Assembly (NCBI GenBank): GCA_023664085.1
Contig: JAMPGE010000006.1
Location: 1 to 57,071 of the forward strand
Source of the DNA: Muribaculum sp.
GTDB lineage: Bacteria; Bacteroidota; Bacteroidia; Bacteroidales; Muribaculaceae
DNA: 57,071 nucleotides
Reading direction: 5' to 3'
Part shown: in pieces, positions 17,047 through 26,537 of the stretch
Numbering within the stretch: the first letter of the stretch is position 1
Layout: each line of letters starts with the position of its first letter
Made by a program: the position numbers and the translations under genes
Notes under the pieces: generated by a model
What the model saw: only the letters and a program-made list of their open reading frames with translations
Databases searched by the model: none
Told to the model about the DNA's origin: nothing

Positions 17047-18093
17047 TTACTTATTATTAGCGAAGGCATTCCACCCTTGTGCCCTAAGCGGAATCTCAGA
17101 GCCATCTCTTGTCACCATAGCCTCACCCAATTCGGGCGTGGTGATATAGCCTATTCTTGTTATTCCCTTGAGATTTTCAATCTTCTCATTATCAGTGAGC
17201 GGCACTGTAAACAGAAGTTCGTAGTCCTCTCCGCCATTCATTGCCGCAGTGACCAGATTCATATTGAATTCCTCTGCCATGAGTGCTGTCTGATAATCTA
17301 TTGGAATCCGGTCTTCATACACACGGCAACCCACTTTGGAGTCTTTGCATATATGCATAAGTTCTGAACTCAAACCGTCGCTTACATCCATCATTGAAGT
17401 AGGCTTTATCCCGTTTTCCCTGAGCAACGCAATAATATCTTTGCGGGCCTCCGGCTTAAGCTGACGTTCCAGAATATATTCTTTTCCGGCAAAATCCGGC
17501 TGAAATTCCTTGTCTTTTCCCGCTGCCACGGCATTCTCCCTTTCAAGCAATTGCAGGCCCATGAAAGCTGCTCCAAGATCACCGGACACACATATCAGAT
17601 CAGTAGGTTTGGCTCCGTTTCGGTAAACTATCTCATTCTTTTCGGCTTCGCCAATACAAGTGATGCTTATGATAAGACCTGTGACAGAAGCACTGGTATC
17701 ACCACCCACCAAGTCCACGCCATATATTTCGCATGCAAGACGAATACCCTCGTATATTTCTTCTATGTTTTCAACCGTGAATCGGCTTGAAATTCCGAGG
17801 CTGACTGTAATTTGTCTGGGAGTGCCGTTCATGGCATAGATATCACTGAAGTTTACAATTGCGGATTTGTATCCCAGATGTTTCAGCGGCACATATCTAA
17901 CGTCAAAATGAACTCCTTCAAGCAAAAGATCTGTAGTGACGAGAACTTCCTTGTTGCCATACGAAAGCACGGCGGCATCATCACCCACACCTTTTAATGA
18001 AGAAGGATTCCTCAAAGGGAAAGCCTTGGTGAGTCGGTCTATAAGACCGAACTCTCCAAGACTTGATATTTCGGTTTGCTTTTCCTGTTGCAT
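17047..18093 (-). CDS. thiL: Thiamine-monophosphate kinase
   Basis: 348 residues from ATG 18093; a GTG four codons upstream is possible. The ThiL fold is clear: 'LGEFGLIDRLTKAF', 'GVGDDAAVLSY', 'TTDLLLEGVHFD' and later 'DVSGDLGAAFMGLQLL'-like 'CVSGDLGAAFMG', 'MMDVSDGLSSELMHIC' and 'GGEDYELLFTV'. The enzyme phosphorylates thiamine phosphate to thiamine diphosphate using ATP. It is a lone gene; no other thiamine genes are in the window. The neighbouring downstream gene (moxR operon) is separated by 299 bases. Confidence 0.95.
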   Translation of the reverse strand: MQQEKQTEISSLGEFGLIDRLTKAFPLRNPSSLKGVGDDAAVLSYGNKEVLVTTDLLLEGVHFDVRYVPLKHLGYKSAIVNFSDIYAMNGTPRQITVSLGISSRFTVENIEEIYEGIRLACEIYGVDLVGGDTSASVTGLIISITCIGEAEKNEIVYRNGAKPTDLICVSGDLGAAFMGLQLLERENAVAAGKDKEFQPDFAGKEYILERQLKPEARKDIIALLRENGIKPTSMMDVSDGLSSELMHICKDSKVGCRVYEDRIPIDYQTALMAEEFNMNLVTAAMNGGEDYELLFTVPLTDNEKIENLKGITRIGYITTPELGEAMVTRDGSEIPLRAQGWNAFANNK

Positions 18094-18211
18094 AAAGTAT
18101 CTCACTCAAGGACTGGCTTAATTCTGTAAAATTATCCACTTGTGTAGTGATAAAAAACATACGGAATTCCTGCCAGGCCTATGGATAAGTTGTTTATATT
18201 AATGGAGGATA

Positions 18212-19027
18212 TTACAGACGTGCAATCATCTCGGTGATGATACGGGTCATGATAGGCTGTGCCTTGACGGCAGCCTTCTGCACCTCCTCGTGGCTGGGAG
18301 CTTCGGTGATATCCTTGCCTCCAAGATCGGTTATGACGGAAAATCCGGCAACCTTCATTCCCGCGTGGTTTGCCACAATAACTTCCGGCACTGTAGACAT
18401 ACCTACAGCGTCGCCTCCTATGATACGGAAATATTCATATTCAGCCGGTGTCTCAAAAGTAGGTCCGGGGGTGCCTACATACACACCATGCATCAGACGT
18501 ATGCCGTCCTCAGCAGCAATGTCATCGGCAAGTTTCATCATCATGTGATCGTAGGCCTCGGTCATTGCCGGGAATCGTGGTCCGAGTTCATTGTAGTTTT
18601 TACCGCGAAGAGGATTTTCGGGGAAGAGATTGATATGGTCAGTGATCAGCATTACATCTCCCACCTTAAATTCTTTATTCATGCCTCCGGCGGCGTTGCT
18701 TACAAACAGGCGTTCCACACCGATCTCTTTCATAACGCGCACCGGGAATGTAACCTGCTTCATATCGTATCCTTCGTAGTAATGGAAACGTCCCTGCATT
18801 GCCATGATGTATTTACCCCCGAGGAAGCCGAAGATGAGTTTACCGGAATGCCCCTCCACTGTAGAGATAGGGAAATTCGGTATATTCTTATAGTCGATCT
18901 CTTTTTTTACGTCTATCACATTCACGAGATCTCCAAGTCCGGTGCCCAGAATGACAGCGATCTTGGGCATTTCTCCACTCACTTCCTTACGAATGAAGTC
19001 TGCTGTCTGTTTGATTTTTTCAAGCAT
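18212..19027 (-). CDS. punA: Purine nucleoside phosphorylase (trimeric type)
   Basis: 271 residues, the length of the trimeric family. Conserved blocks: 'VILGTGLGDL' (phosphate loop), 'QGRFHYYEGY', 'SNAAGGMN', 'TPGPTFETPAEYE' with Glu192 matching the purine-binding Glu201 of human PNP, and 'VGMSTVPEVIVANHAGM'. The residue that is Asn243 in human PNP is Asp234 here ('SVITDLGG'). In human PNP that exchange is known to widen use toward adenosine. The enzyme cleaves purine nucleosides with phosphate. It lies alone between thiL and lpxK. The family call is firm; substrate range is open. Confidence 0.94.
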   Translation of the reverse strand: MLEKIKQTADFIRKEVSGEMPKIAVILGTGLGDLVNVIDVKKEIDYKNIPNFPISTVEGHSGKLIFGFLGGKYIMAMQGRFHYYEGYDMKQVTFPVRVMKEIGVERLFVSNAAGGMNKEFKVGDVMLITDHINLFPENPLRGKNYNELGPRFPAMTEAYDHMMMKLADDIAAEDGIRLMHGVYVGTPGPTFETPAEYEYFRIIGGDAVGMSTVPEVIVANHAGMKVAGFSVITDLGGKDITEAPSHEEVQKAAVKAQPIMTRIITEMIARL

Positions 19028-19120
19028 TTTTCAAGATATTAAGCCGCTTTATATGTAGACCGTCTATTACGTTTACGTAGACTAATCAAATCTTATAAAA
19101 GCGAAAATGGGTTATATAAA

Positions 19121-19154
19121 TTTTGAGAAGAGCATTTAACGTTTTTGAGAAGAG
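19121..19154. repeat. Direct repeat TTTTGAGAAGAG in the punA upstream region
   Basis: Two exact 12-base copies (19121-19132 and 19143-19154) start 22 bases apart, about two helical turns, upstream of the punA start. The spacing would suit a DNA-binding protein dimer, but nothing else supports that. Confidence 0.4.
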
Positions 19155-19288
19155 TGATTATCTGAAAGTGAGAATTTCTCACTACCTAATTTATTAACAA
19201 TTGATATAAAATATAGTTTTTCTTTCCGTAATTACATGGCAGTAGGCGATTGAAAAAAAAATACTAATTTCAAGACAAATGCGAAACC

Positions 19289-20392
19289 TTATAAAGAATT
19301 GCTGCTTTCAATCAATCCTACCAAATCATTGATAAAATCATGATGTTCCACTCCCGGATCTATCACCACTTCTATGGGAAGATAAAAAGTGAAAGGTTTC
19401 AGTTCCCTCGGATAATAAGGATTGCAGGCAAGTCTTACAGCATCTTTTTCAGTAGTGATGATAATTTTTCGGTAGCCTTTCATAGAATCGTATCTGGCTC
19501 TGATATCATCAATATCTTTTCTGGAAAAATCATGATGGTCAGGATAATGCGCCACTTTCACCTTAAAGGGATAAGTCCGGAAATGTCTGACGAAATATCT
19601 GGGACGGGCTATGCCGGTGAGCAAAAACACCGAATCATCGGCCGAAAGCTGACCTAATGAAGCATGATACGGAGAATCGTCTTCAAAAACCGGCTTCAAT
19701 TGTCCGTACTCATATCGTGAGAAATAAATCTTTTGATACTTCAGCAAGTCAAGATCATGAATTACCTGACGGTAGTCGTGAGGCATCATATTGTCCGGAC
19801 ATTTCGTCATTATCACCATGTCCGCTCTCAATACGGAATGAGGAGATTCGCGAAGTCTTCCCAAAGGAAGCAGTTTATCGTGGTAATACGGACGATCGTG
19901 GTCTGTGAGCAAGATTGAGACTTTGGGTTTAACCCATCTGTGTTGGAAGGAGTCATCAAGAATTATTAACTGGAGATCCGGATATGCCTTCAGAAGTTCG
20001 GTGATTCCTTCTCTTCGGCTCTCACAGACGGCCACTTTCACCATCATGCCGTATTTGGCATAGATCTGCATAGGTTCATCTCCGATCTGATCCGGCGTGC
20101 TTTTATGATTGGCTTCAATAAAACCTTTGGTCTTTCGTTTATAGCCTCTTGACAATACGGCCAGATTATATTTACTTGAAAGGTTTTTAATCAAATATTC
20201 CACGTGTGGAGTTTTTCCGGTGCCTCCCACCGTGATATTTCCTACACCCACTACAGGGACATCAAACATCTCTTCGCGAAAGAATCCGAAATCGAACATT
20301 TTGTTGCGTACCCATACCCCGGCGCCATAAAGCCACGACAGAGGAGTAAGTACGCACTCAATGATTTTATCCGTTACTGATTTCTTTTTCAT
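19289..20392 (-). CDS. lpxK: Tetraacyldisaccharide 4'-kinase
   Basis: 367 residues from ATG 20392; the frame also has a TTG two codons earlier. An N-terminal hydrophobic helix ('LTPLSWLYGAGVWVRNKMFD') anchors it at the inner membrane. The kinase P-loop 'VVGVGNITVGGTGKTP' is diagnostic, with 'VLSRGYKRKTKGF', 'DEPMQIYAK' and 'ILDDSFQHR' following. It phosphorylates the lipid A disaccharide at the 4' position. In some Bacteroidota the 4' phosphate is later removed, but the kinase is retained. It lies 43 bases downstream of sppA. Confidence 0.96.
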   Translation of the reverse strand: MKKKSVTDKIIECVLTPLSWLYGAGVWVRNKMFDFGFFREEMFDVPVVGVGNITVGGTGKTPHVEYLIKNLSSKYNLAVLSRGYKRKTKGFIEANHKSTPDQIGDEPMQIYAKYGMMVKVAVCESRREGITELLKAYPDLQLIILDDSFQHRWVKPKVSILLTDHDRPYYHDKLLPLGRLRESPHSVLRADMVIMTKCPDNMMPHDYRQVIHDLDLLKYQKIYFSRYEYGQLKPVFEDDSPYHASLGQLSADDSVFLLTGIARPRYFVRHFRTYPFKVKVAHYPDHHDFSRKDIDDIRARYDSMKGYRKIIITTEKDAVRLACNPYYPRELKPFTFYLPIEVVIDPGVEHHDFINDLVGLIESSNSL

Positions 20393-20435
20393 TTGCAAGG
20401 AGATATTCGTTAAAATTACTTTGGTGAAAGAGATA

Positions 20436-22223
20436 TCATAGTCTCACTCTGAAATAGGGTGCCAATGCTTGCTCGTGTCTGCGTCGAAGAGTGGTGAAGG
20501 CCAGATGAAGCAGTGTCTTGTCGGGTGTCACCTCTTGGTATTTCTCACAGAATTCTTTGAATGCCTTACTTTGAAAACCTCCTTCAGTCACGATTCTCAT
20601 CAAATCGTTGTTGATCTGAGGATATACCGCCACTTCATATTTGGTAGGTATCTTGGCCGAGTTGGCGGTCCATCGAATTGCTTTGTCAAGAGATCCGAGT
20701 TCATCAACAAGTCCGATCTTTACGGCCGTGGCCGCATTCCATACTCTTCCTTCCGCTATGGTTTTCACTTTCTGCTTAGTGAGTTGTCTGCCGGTGGCAA
20801 CTCTTGTGATAAATTTATCATAGCCCTCTTCAATATAGGTCTGCATTGCCGATAGCTGCGATTCCGTAAGAGGGTAGTATAGCGTTGGAAAATTAGCACC
20901 CGGATTGGTAGATACAGTTTGTGGTGAGACGCCCAATTTTTGCTCAAGTCCCTGTACATTCGGTATCAGACCGAATATACCGATAGAGCCGGTGATGGTG
21001 AGAGGATCTGCATATATTCTATCGGCATGACACGAGATCCAATATCCTCCTGAGGCGGCATAATCACCCATACTTACAGACAGCGGTTTGCCTGTTGATT
21101 GAAAATAATCAAGGGCTTCTCCTATCTGTTCGCTTCCGAATACGGAACCTCCCGGAGAATTCACTCTGAGAACCATTCCTTTCACGTTGTCATCTTCGGC
21201 CAACTTAACAATTTGGGGCACAAGCACCTCGCAATTGATGCCATTAGAAGCGCCTTCCATGATTTCACCAGTGGCGTAGAGCACGGCAATCTGATTCTTG
21301 GAGGAATATGCCTGACCGAATTCCTGTTGCGACACAAGTGTCTTCGCACTTACAAAATTCAGTTTCTCTTTCTTTACTCCAACGAGTCTTGCAAGGATAT
21401 CATCAATTTGTCGGCTATAGATGCATCTATCCACAAGACGATGCTTCACAGAGAAATCCGCATCGCGGAGCATTAAGTTGTCATTGTTGATCAGCGAATC
21501 TATCAAGGCCGGGTTGAATCCTCTGCTTTCAGCTATGTCATGCTTGATATATCCCCACATATAGCCATAGAGAGTGTCGAGTTGTGCACGGGCCGGTTGG
21601 CTCATTTCGTTGGAAATATATGGTTCAACGGCTGATTTGAATGTGCCTACTTTCACCACTTGAAACTGCACACCAATTTTATCGAAAAAATCCTTAAGAT
21701 AGAGATTTGTACCGCTTATACCATGCATTGCAAGGCTTCCTCCGGTATTGAGATAAATGCTATCGGCCACTGATGCCACGAAGTAATCTCCCATGGTAAG
21801 AGCATCGCCATAAGCATAAATTTTCTTTCCTGATTTCCTAAACTCTAACAGTTGCTGCCGCAGGGCATTGAGAGTTGCCGGAGCTGCAGACACGGCACCA
21901 CACTCAAGATATATAGCGTCAACTTTTTTATTGTTTTCTGCCTGTTTTATAGCTTGGGTAAGCACGTCCAGTGTCTGTGGAGCTTCGAGATTGCCGTATA
22001 AAGCCTCTATATAGTCTATTCCGGTGGCCTGCTCTGTTTCTTCTATCACTCCGGCGAGCCGGATTTTGAGGATACTGTGGGATATCACAGACTCTCCCGT
22101 TAATGATGTGCCTGTGGCGATAAGTGCTATCACAGTCACCACGGCTGCTATTCCGAATAGAGCAAGGGCTATCCATGCTCCTACAAACGATGACAGAGAG
22201 TTTAATAGAAATCTTTTTAACAT
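20436..22223 (-). CDS. sppA: Signal peptide peptidase SppA (long, 67K type)
   Basis: 595 residues with an N-terminal membrane anchor (about 15-38) and two tandem ClpP-like domains, as in Escherichia coli SppA. The catalytic Lys is Lys196 in 'VGTFKSAVEPY' and the nucleophile is Ser391 in 'DYAASGGYWIS', matching Lys209 and Ser409 of E. coli. 'RVNSPGGSVFGSEQI' forms the oxyanion region. The enzyme digests leftover signal peptides in the membrane and acts from the periplasmic side. It is followed by lpxK on the same strand. Confidence 0.95.
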   Translation of the reverse strand: MLKRFLLNSLSSFVGAWIALALFGIAAVVTVIALIATGTSLTGESVISHSILKIRLAGVIEETEQATGIDYIEALYGNLEAPQTLDVLTQAIKQAENNKKVDAIYLECGAVSAAPATLNALRQQLLEFRKSGKKIYAYGDALTMGDYFVASVADSIYLNTGGSLAMHGISGTNLYLKDFFDKIGVQFQVVKVGTFKSAVEPYISNEMSQPARAQLDTLYGYMWGYIKHDIAESRGFNPALIDSLINNDNLMLRDADFSVKHRLVDRCIYSRQIDDILARLVGVKKEKLNFVSAKTLVSQQEFGQAYSSKNQIAVLYATGEIMEGASNGINCEVLVPQIVKLAEDDNVKGMVLRVNSPGGSVFGSEQIGEALDYFQSTGKPLSVSMGDYAASGGYWISCHADRIYADPLTITGSIGIFGLIPNVQGLEQKLGVSPQTVSTNPGANFPTLYYPLTESQLSAMQTYIEEGYDKFITRVATGRQLTKQKVKTIAEGRVWNAATAVKIGLVDELGSLDKAIRWTANSAKIPTKYEVAVYPQINNDLMRIVTEGGFQSKAFKEFCEKYQEVTPDKTLLHLAFTTLRRRHEQALAPYFRVRL

Positions 22224-22387
22224 AGAATGATGAAAAGAAAAGGTGACCTTTAGAAGTTGTGGGGTCTAAACATGGAGGTGTATCACAAATTGAAAAAATG
22301 ACAAAATTGGAAATTTTACCACTGAATATCAGTTCGTGATAAATACAATTTTTTTAATCGATATATGATACATACTCAAGGAAGGTC

Positions 22388-23770
22388 CTAACCTATTATA
22401 TCCTTAATTTTTTGGGCTAAAGCATCAGCCTTCTCCATACTTGAGGCTTCGCTGTAGATTCGGATTATAGGTTCTGTATTTGATTTGCGTAAGTGAACCC
22501 AACCGTCGGCAAAATCAATTTTTACACCGTCGATTGTGGTGACGTCTTCATCCTTAAACTTTTCTTGGACTTCGGCAAGTATTTTATCCACGTCAATTTC
22601 AGGGCTGAGTTCAATTTTGTTTTTCGCTATTGCATATGACGGATAAGTCTTCCTGAGTTCGCTCACCTTCTTTCCGCTCTTTGCAAGCAGGGTAAGGAAT
22701 ACAGCCACTCCTACCAATGCATCGCGGCCATAGTGAAGAGCCGGATAAATCACACCGCCATTGCCTTCTCCTCCGATCACGGCGCCGGTCTCTTTCATTT
22801 TCTGGACCACGTTAACCTCGCCTACGGCTGCCGCGGAGTATTGACAACCATGACGAAGAGTTACGTCGCGGAGCGCACGGCTACTACTTAGATTAGACAC
22901 AGTGCTTCCCGGCGTTATGCCAAGAATATAGTCGGCTACCGCTACAAGGGTATACTCTTCCACAAACATTTCGCCATTTTCCATGACAATAGCCAGACGG
23001 TCCACATCGGGATCTACCACAAAACCCACATCCGCCTTACCTTCTTTCATAAGGTTGGAGATCTGACCAAGATTTTCCGGGATCGGTTCAGGAGTATGGG
23101 CAAATTTGCCAGTGGCCTCGCAATTGAGTTCAATAACGTTTTTCACACCCAATGCTCTCAGAAGACGCGGAATCACTATGCCTCCTATGGAATTCACAGC
23201 GTCCACTACCACTGTAAAGTCAGCTTTGGAGATGGCCTCGCAATCCACAACCTCAAGTTTCTTCACCATATCGATGTGGCGATCTGCCCAAGTGTCGTTA
23301 TGAAACTCCTGGCCCAATTCGAAAACGTCAGCAAAGCCGAAATCTTCATTCTCGGCAATGGAGATTACAAGTTTTCCCTCGCTGTCATTTAGAAATTCCC
23401 CTTTGGAGTTCAAGAGTTTCAAGGCGTTCCACTGAACAGGATTATGGCTGGCTGTAATGATAATGCCTCCATCGGCCTTTTCACCGGTGACTGCCAATTC
23501 AGTGGTGGGAGTGGTGGCCATACCGATATTGATTACGTCAAATCCCATCGCCATAAGTGTGCCGCATACCAAATGGCTCACCATCTGACCCGAGATGCGG
23601 GCATCGCGTCCCACCACAATTCTTGGTCGCACATTCCCCGTTTCAATTCCTCTCTTTATAAATTCGGCGTATGCAGCCGTAAACTTTACAATGTCAACAC
23701 CCCCCAGACCATCGCCGGAGCGGCCGCCTATTGTGCCTCTTATTCCTGATATGGATTTTATTAGTGACAT
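22388..23770 (-). CDS. glmM: Phosphoglucosamine/phosphomannomutase
   Basis: 460 residues with all four alpha-D-phosphohexomutase blocks: the phosphoserine loop 'IIITASHNPVQWNA' (Ser108), the metal loop 'DPDVDRLAIV', the sugar loop 'GGEGNGGVIYP', and the phosphate-binding loop 'RKSNTEPIIRIYSEA'. The sugar loop GEGNGG resembles phosphoglucosamine mutases. The likely reaction is glucosamine-6-P to glucosamine-1-P for UDP-GlcNAc synthesis, though mannose-phosphate use cannot be excluded. It is a lone gene after the DUF4827-like and DHH pair, 71 bases from the former. Confidence 0.9.
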   Translation of the reverse strand: MSLIKSISGIRGTIGGRSGDGLGGVDIVKFTAAYAEFIKRGIETGNVRPRIVVGRDARISGQMVSHLVCGTLMAMGFDVINIGMATTPTTELAVTGEKADGGIIITASHNPVQWNALKLLNSKGEFLNDSEGKLVISIAENEDFGFADVFELGQEFHNDTWADRHIDMVKKLEVVDCEAISKADFTVVVDAVNSIGGIVIPRLLRALGVKNVIELNCEATGKFAHTPEPIPENLGQISNLMKEGKADVGFVVDPDVDRLAIVMENGEMFVEEYTLVAVADYILGITPGSTVSNLSSSRALRDVTLRHGCQYSAAAVGEVNVVQKMKETGAVIGGEGNGGVIYPALHYGRDALVGVAVFLTLLAKSGKKVSELRKTYPSYAIAKNKIELSPEIDVDKILAEVQEKFKDEDVTTIDGVKIDFADGWVHLRKSNTEPIIRIYSEASSMEKADALAQKIKDIIG

Positions 23771-23841
23771 GGTTTAGCGTATAGTTATCTATTATTATGT
23801 GATTACCGATGAAAACAAAGGCATTTATTTCTAAAAAATGA

Positions 23842-24423
23842 TCAATATAATGCCTTGAAATATTTAATATTATAGAGATATGGAATACATGTGGCCTGCT
23901 CTTCGGTTAAGCCTTCCGATGCTTTTATCACGAGATATACCTCGGAATTATAGCCTACGTATTTGAGCGGCTCCTGTACTCCCATGCCATACTTGGTAGT
24001 ATTGGGCAGATAGGTATTGCCAAAAACGAACGAAGTGGAGTTGAGATTGCCTATTTGAACGGTATTGCCCTCCCATTCAGCCTCGCCGTCATTTTGAAGA
24101 GTTTCGAGATTCTGACGTTTGAATCTGAAAAATACTTTATCGTCTTTTTTCGGTCGGCTTTCGGAGTTCATGTCACCGGGGGTCAACACTTTTAAATATA
24201 GCGTGCCGTCTTCGTTCAATTTATAATACGGTGCATCTTCTCCATATTCCAATATACTGTCCTTCGGGATCTCCACACATACATTCTGTCCTGATAAAAA
24301 CCAGTTCACTGCCCTCTCCTCTTTTTTAAGCAAGTTAGAATAGCTCTCTGATTTGCTGCACGAAGGCAACAACATGAGGGATACGCCCACAGACAGTGAT
24401 ATATATTTTGCAATCTTTGTCAT
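23842..24423 (-). CDS. DUF4827-like lipoprotein
   Basis: 193 residues with a lipoprotein signal ('GVSLMLLPSCSKSES', Cys22). The body is beta-rich and contains 'SYSNLLKKEERAVNWFL' and 'KDDKVFFRFKRQNLE', fitting the Bacteroidota DUF4827 family, possibly a degenerate FKBP-like fold. Its start overlaps the stop of the DHH phosphoesterase gene by 4 bases (ATGA), so the two are coupled. The function is unknown. The family assignment is from recognition of the sequence, not a search. Confidence 0.75.
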   Translation of the reverse strand: MTKIAKYISLSVGVSLMLLPSCSKSESYSNLLKKEERAVNWFLSGQNVCVEIPKDSILEYGEDAPYYKLNEDGTLYLKVLTPGDMNSESRPKKDDKVFFRFKRQNLETLQNDGEAEWEGNTVQIGNLNSTSFVFGNTYLPNTTKYGMGVQEPLKYVGYNSEVYLVIKASEGLTEEQATCIPYLYNIKYFKALY

Positions 24424-25469
24424 TTCATATCAATCTTTTCCACATGAGGCGGAAGGTATTTATCATATTTCGGGAGAGCATCCACAAGAATTTTTCTGCA
24501 TTCCTCCAAAGTGCCGTGAAATTCTCCCCCCGCAGCCTGAAGGTGACCACCACCGCCAAAGAGATCCTCGCATATTTTACTTACCGGAAAGCCGAAACAA
24601 CTTCTTGAAGAAATCTTGATGCAATCCTTATCTTCTCGCAAGAAGAAACTACTGACCATTCCCCTCACTTCCAACGGCATATTCACGAGTCCTTCGGTGT
24701 CGCCACGTTCATAATGGAAGCGGTCAAGATCTTTGCCGCCAAGGCTTATTATGGCTGCATGATGCTTCTCAAAAACCTCGAGTCTTTCGGATATGGCAAA
24801 CGCCTGTATGAGTAGGCTCCAGTATGAACGTGTCATCAAGGCCTTCTTTACAATATCTTCCTTGTCTGCGCCCCGCTCCATCAAAATACCCAGAATCTCA
24901 TATATATCGGCATGCTTTGTATTGACAGAGAAATTGCGGGTGTCGGTCACGATACCGGTGAGCAGACAAGTGGCTACATTTTTATCCACTTCGGTAAAAA
25001 GACCAAGCGCCGCTATTATTCTTACTGCAAGTTCGCATGTAGACGACATGTCGGGGTAAGAAAACGTGACATTCGCAAAGTCATCCGGATCCATATGATG
25101 GTCTATCATCACCTTCGGACATTCCGCACCTTGAATTACGGATGCCAACAAGTCTTGGCGACTTGCTTTGTTGAAGTCGCAACAGATTATTAGATCCGCT
25201 TCGCGTGCAAGCCTACCGCAATAGGGATCATACTGTGTGAAAACCACAATATCTTCAAACCCGGGCAGAAATGATAGATTGCGAGGTGGCCGGTCCGGAA
25301 CTACTACGTTGCATTCCTTTCCAAGCCTTTTCAAAAGTAGAGACAGGCCAAGGGTGCTGCCTATGGCATCGCCGTCGGGACGCACATGACATGTCAGCAC
25401 AATCTTTTGTGACTGTGAGATAAGCGACTGAAACGCATCAACGTCCGATGTATCAATCATTTTCTTCAT
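24420..25469 (-). CDS. DHH/DHHA1 phosphoesterase (NrnA-like)
   Basis: 349 residues. Motifs: 'CHVRPDGDAIGSTLGL', 'IICCDFNKASR', 'VMIDHHMDPDDF' (the DHH triad) and 'TGIVTDTRNFS'; the C-terminal DHHA1 domain has 'FGGGGHLQAAGGEF'. NrnA-type enzymes degrade oligoribonucleotides or hydrolyse pAp or cyclic dinucleotide products; the precise substrate is not visible. It is the first gene of a two-gene minus-strand unit with the DUF4827-like lipoprotein. A well-formed promoter precedes it (25513-25543). Confidence 0.92.
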   Translation of the reverse strand: MKKMIDTSDVDAFQSLISQSQKIVLTCHVRPDGDAIGSTLGLSLLLKRLGKECNVVVPDRPPRNLSFLPGFEDIVVFTQYDPYCGRLAREADLIICCDFNKASRQDLLASVIQGAECPKVMIDHHMDPDDFANVTFSYPDMSSTCELAVRIIAALGLFTEVDKNVATCLLTGIVTDTRNFSVNTKHADIYEILGILMERGADKEDIVKKALMTRSYWSLLIQAFAISERLEVFEKHHAAIISLGGKDLDRFHYERGDTEGLVNMPLEVRGMVSSFFLREDKDCIKISSRSCFGFPVSKICEDLFGGGGHLQAAGGEFHGTLEECRKILVDALPKYDKYLPPHVEKIDMK

Positions 25470-25512
25470 CCGAACTTTTTTCCAGTATTTTTATACGAAA
25501 GGATTCAACACG

Positions 25513-25543
25513 CAAAGTTAATAAACTTATCTCTGATTTCAAA
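25513..25543 (-). promoter_or_regulatory. Promoter for the DHH phosphoesterase operon
   Basis: On the minus strand TTTG (25540-25543) and TAACTTTG (25513-25520) are separated by 19 bases, an exact fit to the Bacteroidota consensus. Predicted start is near 25506. Confidence 0.65.
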
Positions 25544-25604
25544 CCTTGGCGATGATTTAAGCTTAATTTTTACATTTTAATCCGAATCATCACTATTTTT
25601 TTGT

Positions 25605-25612
25605 TAATTTTG
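25605..25612 (+). promoter_or_regulatory. -7 box for mazG
   Basis: TAATTTTG matches TAnnTTTG. Transcription would begin near 25619, 32 bases before mazG. No clear TTTG sits at the expected -33 distance. It faces away from the DHH operon promoter about 85 bases to the left. Confidence 0.5.
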
Positions 25613-25650
25613 TAAGTTGAAATTAGACGCCAACTCATAAATTCTTTGTC

Positions 25651-26439
25651 ATGCATACTAAAGAGGAAAAAATTGAAGCTTTCGGTAAAATGCTTGATGT
25701 GCTCGACATTCTACGCGTAAAGTGTCCTTGGGATGCCAAACAGACCAACGAGTCGCTCAGGCCCAACACCGTGGAGGAAGTTTTCGAACTTGTGGATGCA
25801 CTTGCCTCCGATGACAATTCCAACATAAAGAAAGAACTCGGCGACGTGCTGCTGCACATTGCTTTTTACGCCAAAATCGCTGAAGAGAAACAACTCTTCG
25901 ACATAGCCGACGTATGCTCCGCCCTTACCGAAAAACTAATCTTCCGTCATCCACATATTTTTGGAGATGTAAAGGCTAATTCTCCCGAAGAGGTAGCAAA
26001 AAACTGGGAACAAATAAAGCTCAAAGAAAAAGGAGGAAACAAGACTGTGCTCGGAGGTGTGCCCTCTGCTCTGCCTGCACTTATCAAGGCTAACCGTATT
26101 CAGGAAAAAGCCCGGAATGTGGGCTTCGACTGGGAGGAGCCGGCTCAGGTTTGGCAAAAAGTGAAAGAAGAAACCGCCGAAGTGGAAGCTGAGATCAAAA
26201 ACAATGCCCCTGTTAATCTTGAAAACGAATTCGGAGATCTGCTGTTTTCTGTAATCAACGCAGCCCGTCTTTACGGTGTAAATCCCGAAAATGCGCTGGA
26301 GAAGACCAACCGTAAATTCATTGCTCGATTCAACTATGTGGAAAAGAAGGCTAAAGAGTATGGGATTAATCTGAAAGAAATGTCTCTCGCTGAGATGGAC
26401 CGCCTTTGGAATGAAGCCAAAACCTTTAGCTCCAAATAA
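25651..26439 (+). CDS. mazG: Nucleoside triphosphate pyrophosphohydrolase MazG
   Basis: 262 residues with two MazG domains. The first has 'CPWDAKQTNESLRPNTVEE' and 'KKELGDVLLHIAFYAKIA', the second 'VKEETAEVEAEI' and 'NEFGDLLFSVINAARLYG', giving the EExxE and ExxD metal-binding motifs. 'RKFIARFNYVEKKA' closes the family pattern. The enzyme converts NTPs to NMPs and PPi, limiting aberrant nucleotides and, in E. coli, ppGpp build-up. It starts the plus-strand block and lies 98 bases before topB. Confidence 0.96.
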   Translation: MHTKEEKIEAFGKMLDVLDILRVKCPWDAKQTNESLRPNTVEEVFELVDALASDDNSNIKKELGDVLLHIAFYAKIAEEKQLFDIADVCSALTEKLIFRHPHIFGDVKANSPEEVAKNWEQIKLKEKGGNKTVLGGVPSALPALIKANRIQEKARNVGFDWEEPAQVWQKVKEETAEVEAEIKNNAPVNLENEFGDLLFSVINAARLYGVNPENALEKTNRKFIARFNYVEKKAKEYGINLKEMSLAEMDRLWNEAKTFSSK

Positions 26440-26537
26440 GCAAGTTTGTTTTTTCATAAACCGGATAGTTTCATACGTTTAACCATTCGCAAGTTAAAAT
26501 CGCGAAAAATCAGGAGATTAGTTACACAGGCTATTAA

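Noticed and set aside
18290-19042. A 250-codon frame opposite the PNP gene
   Set aside because: It overlaps a gene with clear family motifs and has none itself.
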